A stretch of DNA of 64,000 nucleotides from UBA6115 sp050952935 (GTDB taxonomy: Bacteria; Bacillota; Clostridia; Christensenellales; Aristaeellaceae): contig JBMNLS010000001.1 of assembly GCA_050952935.1 (NCBI GenBank), positions 1,116,001 to 1,180,000 on the forward strand, read 5' to 3'. A model generated the notes under the pieces. It was not told the origin of the DNA and ran no database searches. It was given only the letters and a program-made list of their open reading frames with translations. Made by a program: the position numbers and the translations under genes. Below are positions 41,731-49,246 of the stretch, one piece after another. The first letter of the stretch is position 1. Every line of letters begins with the position of its first letter.

Positions 41731-42112
41731 CATCCGCCCCATACCCATCCATCAGCGCTTCCAGGTGCATGAGGGCCCTTTGGTGGATGCGGAACACCTG
41801 GCGCTGGGAATAGCCCAGGATTTCGGCGATGTCAGGGTAGCCCAGGCAGCTGAGGTAGCGCAGGGAAAGCAGGCTGCGCTCTTCCTCCCGGGGCAGGCGG
41901 CTGATGGTGTGCCCCACCAGGCGGCGCTGGCGGTGCAGTGCCTGCCAGGCGGCCTGGATGGCCTCTGCCACCGCCCTGGCCTGGGCTTCCCTGCGGGGTT
42001 GATCCTGCCCCTGGGCCTGGGCGATGCCTTTTAGCACAGCCTGCTGGCGCAGCAGCATGTTCAGGCGCGCCTCCATCTCGCCCACGCTTTCCAGATACCG
42101 CCTGGCCGTCAC
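41720..42112 (-). CDS. Phage-type sigma-like regulator (DUF1492/ArpU-like)
   Basis: The 130-residue protein has a helical N-terminus and a C-terminal region-4-like helix-turn-helix: LPREEERSLLSLRYL, then YPDIAEILGYSQRQVFRIHQRAL. Proteins of this type are late-gene regulators or sigma-like factors of phages and mobile elements in Firmicutes. It overlaps the small upstream gene by four bases. No other phage gene is nearby, so this pair looks like a domesticated or leftover module. Confidence 0.65.
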   Translation of the reverse strand: MTARRYLESVGEMEARLNMLLRQQAVLKGIAQAQGQDQPRREAQARAVAEAIQAAWQALHRQRRLVGHTISRLPREEERSLLSLRYLSCLGYPDIAEILGYSQRQVFRIHQRALMHLEALMDGYGADVSA

Positions 42113-42300
42113 CCGATTTGCCCCTTCTTTCTGATATGCTCATACAGCGCCTGAATTTCCTCCGGCCACAGGGGTGCTTCCCCGCGCAGCTTGCGGTTGA
42201 AGGCGCTGTAGGACAGGTGCAGGGCGGCCGCCGCTTCCCTGCGGCTGAGGCGGCTGCGGTTAAGGGCCATCCGAAGCTGGCGCAGTTCCTGGGTGATCAT
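42109..42300 (-). CDS. Small helix-turn-helix protein of phage type
   Basis: The 63-residue protein starts at ATG 42300 after TAAGGAGG. It contains a helix-turn-helix of the Cro/excisionase style (SRREAAAALHLSYSAFNRKLRGEAPLWPEEIQAL). Such small proteins accompany DUF1492-type regulators in prophages. It overlaps the next gene by ATGA. An SOS box lies 17 bases upstream of the start, so expression is likely DNA-damage dependent. Confidence 0.65.
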   Translation of the reverse strand: MITQELRQLRMALNRSRLSRREAAAALHLSYSAFNRKLRGEAPLWPEEIQALYEHIRKKGQIG

Positions 42301-42316
42301 GGCTTCCTCCTTAATA

Positions 42317-42330
42317 AGAACGTATGTTCT
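42317..42330 (-). promoter_or_regulatory. LexA (SOS) box
   Basis: AGAACGTATGTTCT has the GAAC-N4-GTTC core of Gram-positive LexA sites (CGAACATATGTTCG). It lies directly upstream of the phage-type regulator pair. Confidence 0.65.
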
Positions 42331-42485
42331 CGTTTTGGCCTCAGTATAAAAAGGAGGTGGCCATCTGTCAACGCGCCAGGGCAAAAAGGATTCTGCGGAG
42401 AAAAAACGCCTGATTTTGCCGCTCAAAAATTCGGGGGTATAATAGGGGCGAGGGGCTGATGCGCCCCAAAGGAGGATTGAAACGC

Positions 42486-43502
42486 ATGAAACGCTTAATC
42501 AGCATGGTTTTGCTGGCGGGATTGCTGCTGGCCATCGCTGTACCCGGGCTGACGGCTTCACCGGCGTATATCAACGCCGGGGAGGCGCTGACCATCTATG
42601 AATCCGCCGATACGGCGGCGGAGGCCCTGCGGCAGCTGATGCCGGGGGAGGCCTTTGACCTGCTGGGCAGCAGCCCTGAATGGGCCGGCGTACGGGTGCT
42701 GACCGAATCGGGAGAGACGGTGGAGGGCTGGGTGAAAAGCATACGCCTGCGCCCCAAAACCCTGGAGGACGGCTTCCGCCACGCGGTGGTTGCCCCGGCG
42801 GAACCGGGCGCTTTGCCTGCCTTGTTGACCCATGCCCGGAGCAATGCCGATTCCCTGGGCCGCTACTATCCGGGCGCGGTGGCCCGGGTGCTTTCCCAGC
42901 CGGATAAGGGCTGGGTGAAGCTGGGCATTGGCACGCTGGAAGGCTATATGAAGGCGGAAAACCTGGCCTTTGATCCCCTGCCCGGCGCCGTGGCCGATGT
43001 GCTGCCCCGGGTGAGCGTGGCCTATAAGGACGGTTCTTCCTTGACCATGCGGGGGGCGCAGTCCTTCAAGTCGGAAAAGATCGGCGCCTATCGCAACGGC
43101 ACCCAGGTGCGGGTGCTGGGCTTCACCGATGACTTTGCCCAGGTGATAGCGCCGGACGGCAGGCTGGGCTTCATGATGGCCTGGGGGCTTGACCCTCAGC
43201 CCTACGCGGCCACAATGCCCGCGGCTGATGTGGGGCAGGGTTCCCCTGAGGCGGAATCACCCGCCCAGCCCATCGCCACCCCGCCGCCCCATGCCTATAC
43301 CACCAGCATTGCTAACATCGGGGGCGAGGGGGCCCATCTGCGCAGAAAATCTTCCGCAAAGTCGGAAACCCAGGGCATGTACCCCAACGGCACCCAGGTG
43401 TATGTGCTTAAATACAGGGAGTATTGGTGCCAGGTGTGGGTGGATGGCAAGACGGGCTGGATGATGACCAAGCTCCTTCAGGGGACAAACCAGCCGGAAT
43501 AA
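42486..43502 (+). CDS. Secreted protein with several bacterial SH3 domains
   Basis: The 338-residue protein has a signal peptide (about 1-24) and the ATG at 42486 follows AAAGGAGG. Four SH3-like segments can be seen. The last two are the clearest: LTMRGAQSFKSEKIGAYRNGTQVRVLG, and HLRRKSSAKSETQGMYPNGTQVYVLK with a closing GWMMTKLL. SH3 domains of this kind bind peptidoglycan or spacer peptides. A proline-rich linker separates the last domain. No enzyme domain is attached. A role at the wall is inferred. Confidence 0.75.
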   Translation: MKRLISMVLLAGLLLAIAVPGLTASPAYINAGEALTIYESADTAAEALRQLMPGEAFDLLGSSPEWAGVRVLTESGETVEGWVKSIRLRPKTLEDGFRHAVVAPAEPGALPALLTHARSNADSLGRYYPGAVARVLSQPDKGWVKLGIGTLEGYMKAENLAFDPLPGAVADVLPRVSVAYKDGSSLTMRGAQSFKSEKIGAYRNGTQVRVLGFTDDFAQVIAPDGRLGFMMAWGLDPQPYAATMPAADVGQGSPEAESPAQPIATPPPHAYTTSIANIGGEGAHLRRKSSAKSETQGMYPNGTQVYVLKYREYWCQVWVDGKTGWMMTKLLQGTNQPE

Positions 43503-43521
43503 ATCCATCTTTTGTATCACG

Positions 43522-43551
43522 AACTGCCGCGTTTGCACGGCAGTTTTTTAC
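43522..43551 (+). terminator. Terminator after the SH3 protein gene
   Basis: AACTGCCG (43522-43529) pairs with CGGCAGTT (43538-43545), followed by TTTTTA. Confidence 0.85.
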
Positions 43552-43645
43552 GCTGGGTTTACAGCGCTTATATCCGGATTTCATCTGACAGATTTATCAT
43601 AGAAAAGTCTCTATGAGATGAAAAAACAGATGAAGAGGAGTTTGT

Positions 43646-45640
43646 ATGTTGACAAAGAAAAACTTGAAAGCCCTGTTGCTGGTGGTGGTAGCCGCTGCTT
43701 TGATGCTATCTTCCACTGCCCTGGCTGCGGAGGGCCGTTTGGAGCTGTTGGCGCGCAACGCCACATGGAAGTACCTGGATGACGGGGTTGACCTGGGCCA
43801 ATACTGGGCGGAGAAGACGGACCCTTCAAGCTGGAAGGAAGGGCCTGCCCCGCTGGGCTTTGGGGATGACGTGTCCGAGACGGATCCTACCCTGCCGCTG
43901 GCCACTGAGGTGAGCTTTGGCGACAATGAGAACGACAAGCATATGACCACCTACGTCATGACGGAAGCGGAGTTCCCCGCCCTTGACGGCTATGCGGGCG
44001 TGGAGTTTTACATCCATGTGGATGACGGGGCTGTGGTTTACCTCAACGGCAAGGAAATTTTCCGTCGTGGCATTGATGAAGGCATTGAGGTGACCTATAC
44101 CACCGGCGCCAAGTTCAAGCCCAAGGAAGAAACCTTTGTGCTGCCCCTGTCTGACCTGCCGTCCCTTGTCGCCGGGAAGAATATGATCGCTGCGGAAATC
44201 CACCAGGATGACGGCGGCTCAAGCGATCTTTGGTTTGAGCTGGGCATGGTGGCCGTTGAGGAAATGGCCCTGATCCCCGCGATTGATTACACCGCTACCG
44301 CCCTTCCAAACCCCGATGTGGAAGTGGGGGAGATCAGCCGCTTTGTCATGACCTATAACGGGGACACCGCCACCCAGATGGGCTTTACCTGGTATACTAG
44401 CCAGGCATCCGTGGGGAGCGATGTGGAAGTTGTGCCCGTGAAAGAAAATGCTGAGCCGGATTTTGCCGCCGCGCAAAAATACATCGGCCGCTTTTATATG
44501 TCCACCAACGCCCCCGAATATCTCCTGCACAAGGCTGTGGCCACAGGCCTGACGCCGGGGGCTACCTACGCGTTCCGTGTGGGCGATGCGAAGCTGGGTT
44601 TATGGAGCCAGACCGGTACCTTTACCACGGACAACCGGGACGGAAGCTTTACCTTTATCAACCTGGCGGATTCCCAGGCGAAGAACCTGGAGGAGGCGGA
44701 GCTGTCGGCCAGCACCTTTGGCATCGCACATGACACGGTGCAGGCGGCTGAATTTATGGTCATCAATGGCGATGTGGTGGACACCGGGATGAAGGAGGAG
44801 CAGTGGGGCTGGGTCTTTGACGCGGCGGATGACACCCTCTACAACCTGCCCTTCATGGCGGTAGCCGGCAACCATGATGAGGATAACCAGTCCTTCTATG
44901 AGCATTTCAATGTGGAGCCGGTGGAAGGCTCTTCCACCAAAACCGGTGTATATTATAGCTTTGACTATGAAAACACCCATTTTATCATGCTCAACACCAA
45001 TGAGGATTCTCCTGAATACGCCAACTTCACCCCCAGGCAGATTGCCTGGCTGAAACGGGACGCGGCCCAGGCGAAGGAGCGGGGTGTGGACTGGCTGATC
45101 GCGGTGATGCACAAAGGCCCTTACACCACCTCCAATCACGCGACGGACGGCGACATCATGGATGCAAACGGCGTGCGCACCCTGGTGGTTCCCATCCTTG
45201 CGGAAGCGGGCGTTGACTTGGTGCTCCAGGGCCATGACCATATATACGCGGTTACAAAGCCCATCAACGAAAAGGGTGAAGCCCAGGAGCCGGTGATGGT
45301 GGAAATCGCCTATGCGGATCTCACCGTGAACCATATGGAAAACCCCCAGGGCGTAGTCTACATGATTCCCAACACCGCCGGGCCCAAGGTGTACTATAAA
45401 AACAAGGAAATCCTGGATCATGACACGGCGTTTTACGATAAATTCCTCAACGCCCCGGAAAGCAGCGCCGCCAAGTACGCCACTGAGGAGGACGCCAGCC
45501 GGCCTCCGCGCAGCATCATTCAGAACTTTGTGGAAATTAATGTGACCCCTGAGCGCATCACGGCGGTGGTTTATGAAATCGACCGCAACCAGGGTGACAC
45601 GCCCTATGTGCTGGACAGCTTCGGGATTGTGAAAAAATAA
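43646..45640 (+). CDS. Secreted purple-acid-phosphatase-like metallophosphoesterase
   Basis: The 664-residue protein has a signal peptide (1-28) and an N-terminal beta domain (about 30-205) like carbohydrate/galactose-binding folds. A fibronectin-type purple acid phosphatase N-domain follows (about 215-330), and then a calcineurin-like catalytic domain. The metal ligands are in NLADSQ, VINGDVVDTG, VAGNHDE, VMHKGPY and QGHDHIY. It should release phosphate from extracellular esters. The first domain may bind glycans or the wall. It begins after GAGGAG and ends before a strong terminator; no partner gene is obvious. Confidence 0.85.
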   Translation: MLTKKNLKALLLVVVAAALMLSSTALAAEGRLELLARNATWKYLDDGVDLGQYWAEKTDPSSWKEGPAPLGFGDDVSETDPTLPLATEVSFGDNENDKHMTTYVMTEAEFPALDGYAGVEFYIHVDDGAVVYLNGKEIFRRGIDEGIEVTYTTGAKFKPKEETFVLPLSDLPSLVAGKNMIAAEIHQDDGGSSDLWFELGMVAVEEMALIPAIDYTATALPNPDVEVGEISRFVMTYNGDTATQMGFTWYTSQASVGSDVEVVPVKENAEPDFAAAQKYIGRFYMSTNAPEYLLHKAVATGLTPGATYAFRVGDAKLGLWSQTGTFTTDNRDGSFTFINLADSQAKNLEEAELSASTFGIAHDTVQAAEFMVINGDVVDTGMKEEQWGWVFDAADDTLYNLPFMAVAGNHDEDNQSFYEHFNVEPVEGSSTKTGVYYSFDYENTHFIMLNTNEDSPEYANFTPRQIAWLKRDAAQAKERGVDWLIAVMHKGPYTTSNHATDGDIMDANGVRTLVVPILAEAGVDLVLQGHDHIYAVTKPINEKGEAQEPVMVEIAYADLTVNHMENPQGVVYMIPNTAGPKVYYKNKEILDHDTAFYDKFLNAPESSAAKYATEEDASRPPRSIIQNFVEINVTPERITAVVYEIDRNQGDTPYVLDSFGIVKK

Positions 45641-45655
45641 TAGCCAACAGAATAG

Positions 45656-45702
45656 CGGCGGGGAGAGGGCTCCATAACACCCTCTCCCCGCCGTGTTTTT
45701 TA
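45656..45702 (+). terminator. Strong rho-independent terminator
   Basis: CGGCGGGGAGAGGG (45656-45669) pairs perfectly with CCCTCTCCCCGCCG (45680-45693), followed by TGTTTTTT. The remaining gap to 45867 shows no gene. Confidence 0.95.
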
Positions 45703-45867
45703 TGTCACAGCTATATCTGCCGCACGTCCAGGGCGACAGTCAAGAATTCATGTGTTGAAATGCTGTCACGTTAAGGGACAGCACCAAGAAAAAGCAAGCC
45801 AACCAATTAGGCATAACTTTGTTTCTGCTCATATCAATGTCTTGATAATAGTCTGTACACTTTGTCA

Positions 45868-45895
45868 TTGATTTTGTGCACAAATAGTGTATACT
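45868..45895 (+). promoter_or_regulatory. Promoter and palindromic operator of the Panacea/MazF-like pair
   Basis: TTGATT (45868-45873) and TATACT (45890-45895, with TG in front) are 16 bases apart. The perfect palindrome TTTGTGCACAAA (45873-45884) fills the spacer. A second near-palindrome, TAGTGTATACTA (45885-45896), overlaps the -10. This layout suits autorepression. Confidence 0.55.
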
Positions 45896-45951
45896 AAATG
45901 TGTAGGATGGCAGGATTGACGAGTTACAATAACCGAAAAGGAGGTGGAGAT

Positions 45952-46500
45952 ATGGCAAAAGTTTGGCATGTGGCTAACTTTTTTATTACCCTTGGACAGC
46001 AGCAGGCAGATAGTGAAAAAGGAGACCAGGTATCCAACCTCCGCCTGCAAAAGCTGCTCTATTTTGCGCAAGGATGTTACCTCGCAAGGCACGGAAAACC
46101 TCTGTTTGATGATGAACTATGCGCATGGAAGTTCGGGCCGGTTGTGCCGGAGGTGTACGAAAAATACAAGCGGTTCGAGAATGGCGGCATTCCCGCGGCT
46201 GAGGAGTTCACTCCGGAAGATTTGACGCCAGATGAGTTTGCGTTGTTGCTTGATGTTGCTCGCGAATATGACAAGTATTCCACCTCAAAGCTAATCTCGA
46301 TGACCCATCAGCCAGGTACTCCCTGGGCGCAGACTTCCCAAAGCCAGGCGATACCCATCGATATAATCAAGTCTCATTTTGACGCGATGCTTCCCCTTGC
46401 TTCGTTTGAGGACGCGTTGCGAAAAATTGAAGTCATTACGCCGGGAAGAGATGAGGAAGGTTATGCGGTGCTGCCGGGAAGCGCCGAAGATTGGGGCTGA
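45952..46500 (+). CDS. Panacea-domain antitoxin (SocA/DUF4065-like)
   Basis: The 182-residue protein has the Panacea-domain landmarks: SNLRLQKLLYFAQGCYLARHGKPLFDDELCAWKFGPVVPEVYEKYK, then a C-terminal IDIIKSHFDA helix. Panacea proteins neutralise many unrelated toxins and were first described as GepA and SocA. The ATG at 45952 follows a perfect AAAAGGAGG. The toxin gene follows 3 bases after the stop. The protein probably also binds the palindromes in its promoter, although no separate DNA-binding domain is visible. Confidence 0.82.
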   Translation: MAKVWHVANFFITLGQQQADSEKGDQVSNLRLQKLLYFAQGCYLARHGKPLFDDELCAWKFGPVVPEVYEKYKRFENGGIPAAEEFTPEDLTPDEFALLLDVAREYDKYSTSKLISMTHQPGTPWAQTSQSQAIPIDIIKSHFDAMLPLASFEDALRKIEVITPGRDEEGYAVLPGSAEDWG

Positions 46501-46503
46501 TGT

Positions 46504-46815
46504 ATGCGTGTTAAGCCCTGGGAAATATGGTATGCTGCTGTCAGGTACGAGGACGAGCTAACCGTTCAGGACAGGCCTGTTTTGATTACAAGCGCCAATA
46601 AGGCTGTTATTATTGCCTTCAAAATAACAAAGACAAAGCCAAGAAACATGTGGGGCGAATACGAGTTGGTGATGTGGAAATCGGCAGGGCTTGATGTGCC
46701 GTCCACAGTCAGATTAACAAAACAGATTAACCTGACAGAAAAGGACATGAGGCGGCGCATAGGCGCTTTGCAGCTGCTGGATATTTTGGAAATACAAAGA
46801 ATCATAGATGGTTGA
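46504..46815 (+). CDS. MazF/PemK-like toxin paired with a Panacea antitoxin
   Basis: The 103-residue protein begins VKPWEIWYAAVRYED and continues QDRPVLITSANKAVIIAFKIT. This resembles the start of MazF/PemK toxins, in which a GDIWWVxF strand is followed by RPVLVIS. The ending SAGLDVPSTVRLTKQINLTEKDMRRRIGAL fits the MazF dimer helix and the Ser-Thr/Arg active region. MazF-type toxins cut mRNA at short motifs. The second arginine pair is not the standard one, so activity should be tested. It follows the antitoxin directly and is closed by a terminator. Confidence 0.72.
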   Translation: MRVKPWEIWYAAVRYEDELTVQDRPVLITSANKAVIIAFKITKTKPRNMWGEYELVMWKSAGLDVPSTVRLTKQINLTEKDMRRRIGALQLLDILEIQRIIDG

Positions 46816-46832
46816 CCATGGCAGGGTCAGGC

Positions 46833-46868
46833 AAAAGAGAGCAGGCGTCTTAGCCGCTCTCTTTTTTG
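46833..46868 (+). terminator. Terminator after the toxin gene
   Basis: AAAAGAGAGC (46833-46842) pairs with GCTCTCTTTT (46856-46865), and the T tract continues to 46867. Confidence 0.9.
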
Positions 46869-46972
46869 TGTTGGCAGCGTTTTCAACACTGTCGATAAAA
46901 TGTTATGCTTTCCAATTGATTGCGCCCGGAAACGGGACTTTCGCATCAGCAGGCGTCCCGCCGTGCGATGTT

Positions 46973-47788
46973 TTATATCTGCCGCACATCCCGCAGCGGC
47001 CCGCGCAAGGGAATGTGGTTTACCTCCAGGATATTTTTAACCTTTTCTGTCACCATGAGGAGGGTGGCCCACCAATTAGGCGTGCTGGCGTAGCAGCGCA
47101 GGGTGAACACCAGGAGGCCATCCTGAATTTTATCCAGGGAGGCGACGGCGGGCGGATCAGATAGCACATCGGGGGTGGCGGAGGCGGCTTCCTCCAGCAG
47201 CCGGCGCACCGTGGGCACATCGGCAGTAAAATCCGTGGTGATGGAGATGTCGATGCGCCGGATGGGGCTGGCGGAGTTGTTGGTGATGGCGCCGTTGGAA
47301 AGGCCGGCGTTGGGCAGCACCACGCGCCTGCGGTCAAGGGTTTCCAGGGTGGTGTACATCATGGAGATGTCCTTCACCGTGCCCTCATAGCCGCTTTGGG
47401 TGATGATATAGTCCCCCACCCGGAAGGGATGGAAGAACAGCAGCATCAGCCCACCGGCGAAGTTGCTGAGGCTCCCCTGCAACGCCAGGCCGATGGCCAG
47501 GCCGGCGGAGGAAAGGATGGCGATAAAGGAGGTGGCGGGCACCCCCAGGTAGATCAGCAGGCTCACAATCAGCGTGAAGCGCAGGACAAAGGAAAGCAGG
47601 TTGTTTACAAAGCCCAGCAGCCCCCGATCCAGCTTGCTTTTTTCCATGGATTTGGTGAGCAGCCCCATCAGGATTTTGATGGCCTTCATCCCCACTAACA
47701 GCATCGCCAGCGCGCCCAGGACTTTAAGCGCCGCGTCGGCGGTGAAGGAAACAAAAAAGTGTTCGATGCTCTTCCAGATGTTGTCCAT
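46973..47788 (-). CDS. Small-conductance mechanosensitive channel, MscS family
   Basis: The 271-residue protein has three membrane helices in the first 130 residues. The pore helix is rich in glycine and alanine (SSAGLAIGLALQGSLSNFAGGLMLL), as in MscS. The beta domain follows with FRVGDYI and a C-terminal alpha/beta domain. The channel opens when membrane tension rises and releases solutes. ATG 47788 has GGGGAGGG at good distance; an upstream in-frame start at 47830 is unlikely. Confidence 0.93.
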   Translation of the reverse strand: MDNIWKSIEHFFVSFTADAALKVLGALAMLLVGMKAIKILMGLLTKSMEKSKLDRGLLGFVNNLLSFVLRFTLIVSLLIYLGVPATSFIAILSSAGLAIGLALQGSLSNFAGGLMLLFFHPFRVGDYIITQSGYEGTVKDISMMYTTLETLDRRRVVLPNAGLSNGAITNNSASPIRRIDISITTDFTADVPTVRRLLEEAASATPDVLSDPPAVASLDKIQDGLLVFTLRCYASTPNWWATLLMVTEKVKNILEVNHIPLRGPLRDVRQI

Positions 47789-47895
47789 AGCGCCCTCCCC
47801 AAGCCCTGATGATTGCCTGGAGTATAGCACCCCTCAGGAAGATTGGGCAAGGCGGACGAAGGCTTTCTCACCCTTAAAAGTGTAGGGGCAAATGA

Positions 47896-47924
47896 TATAC
47901 ATCCCTGCATAATCGTGCTATAAT
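47896..47924 (+). promoter_or_regulatory. Promoter of the arcA gene
   Basis: TATAAT at 47919-47924 lies 36 bases before the start codon; the -35 is weak. GCATAATC and TATAATGC form an imperfect dyad over the -10. It resembles an arginine-repressor box only loosely. Confidence 0.45.
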
Positions 47925-47960
47925 GCGAACACAGGAAAAACACACAGACAGGAGAACCTT

Positions 47961-49184
47961 ATGCGCCTATTCGTGTCCACCGAGATCGGCCCGCTCAGGC
48001 AGGTGTTGATCCACCGCCCCGGCCAGGAGCTGGAACAGCTGACCCCCACCCACCTGGGACGGATGCTCTTTGACGATATCCCCTACCTGGCGGGGGCCCA
48101 GAAGGAGCATGATCTGTTTGCCCGGACCCTTGCTGAGCATGGCGCCCGGGTGCGCTACCTGACGGATATGGTGGCCGAATCATTGGGCGATGAGGCGGTG
48201 CGCAGGCAGTTTATCCGGGAGTTTATCCGGGAAGGGGGGCCGATCGCCCAATATAACAGCCAGGCGCTTGAGGAGCTCCTGAGCGGCATTCAGGACTCTA
48301 AAACGCTGGTGAAAAAAACCATGGTGGGCATAACCGATCAGGAGACGGGCCTGCGGGATGCCCACCCCCTGACCCGCCTGGCGCGGCAGGACACCCGCTT
48401 CCTGCTGGATCCCATCCCCAACCTCTATTTCACCCGGGATCCCTTCACGGTCATCCAATCGGGGGTGGCCTTCAGCCACATGCGGGCGCCCGCCCGCCAG
48501 CGGGAAACCATCTATGGGCGCTACATCATGGCCCATCATCCGGATTTTAAGGGCGGTGTGAAGGCCTGGTATCATCAGGATATCCCCTACAGCCTGGAGG
48601 GCGGGGATGTGCTGATGATAGGCGACGGGCTGCTTTGCGTGGGCATTTCCCTGCGCACCGATGCCGAGGCCATTGAGATCCTGACACAGCGCCTGATATC
48701 TGACCCCGAAAGCGGGGTGAACCGGGTGCTGGCCATGGACATCCCCAGCATCCGGGCCTATATGCACCTGGACACGGTGTTTACCCAGCTGGACAAAACC
48801 GTTTTCACCGTGCACCCGGGCATTCTGCCGGCGCTGCGCTGCTTTCTGCTGGAAAAGAAGGGGGATGAGCTCTGCGCTCGGGAGATGAAAGGCAGCCTGG
48901 AACAAATCCTGGCCGGGGCCATGGGCATCCCCAAGGTGACCCTTATCCGCTGCGGCGGGCAGGACATGATCGCCGCCCACCGGGAGCAGTGGAACGACGG
49001 CAGCAACACGCTGTGCATCAGCCCCGGCACGGTGATCGTGTATGACCGCAACCGGGTCACCAACCGCATTTTGCAGGATCATGGCATCAAAACCATTGAG
49101 ATCCCCGGCAGCGAGCTGGCCCGGGGCCGGGGCGGCCCCCGCTGCATGTCCATGCCCCTTTGGCGGGACGAGGTGGCAGGCTGA
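47961..49184 (+). CDS. arcA: Arginine deiminase
   Basis: The 407-residue enzyme converts arginine to citrulline and ammonia. The substrate-binding and catalytic motifs are present: NLYFTRDPF, SLEGGDVL, the histidine in MHLDTVFT, and the nucleophile Cys395 in GGPRCMSMPL near the end. It is the first step of the arginine fermentation encoded in this region. The ornithine carbamoyltransferase gene that normally follows is not in the window. A good AGGAG site lies before the ATG. A strong terminator closes it as a single-gene transcript. Confidence 0.96.
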   Translation: MRLFVSTEIGPLRQVLIHRPGQELEQLTPTHLGRMLFDDIPYLAGAQKEHDLFARTLAEHGARVRYLTDMVAESLGDEAVRRQFIREFIREGGPIAQYNSQALEELLSGIQDSKTLVKKTMVGITDQETGLRDAHPLTRLARQDTRFLLDPIPNLYFTRDPFTVIQSGVAFSHMRAPARQRETIYGRYIMAHHPDFKGGVKAWYHQDIPYSLEGGDVLMIGDGLLCVGISLRTDAEAIEILTQRLISDPESGVNRVLAMDIPSIRAYMHLDTVFTQLDKTVFTVHPGILPALRCFLLEKKGDELCAREMKGSLEQILAGAMGIPKVTLIRCGGQDMIAAHREQWNDGSNTLCISPGTVIVYDRNRVTNRILQDHGIKTIEIPGSELARGRGGPRCMSMPLWRDEVAG

Positions 49185-49191
49185 TAAATGC

Positions 49192-49238
49192 GCATCAAAA
49201 AGCGCCGGCGGTTCTGTGCCGCCGGCGCTTTTTGATGC
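49192..49238. terminator. Bidirectional terminator with a 20-base-pair stem
   Basis: The arm 49192-49211 (GCATCAAAAAGCGCC and GGCGG) is the perfect complement of 49219-49238, with a 7-base loop. A5 and T5 tracts flank the GC core, so it serves both arcA and the convergent rocB-like gene. Confidence 0.95.
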
Positions 49239-49246
49239 CCGGGGAT

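Noticed and set aside
44600..45421. Open frame of 273 codons on the minus strand
   Set aside because: Antisense to the metallophosphoesterase gene, without a ribosome site or recognisable domain.
47896..47924. Arginine-repressor box at arcA
   Set aside because: Only a weak dyad over the -10 is present; it departs too far from the TGAATxxxxATTCA pattern to be named as such.
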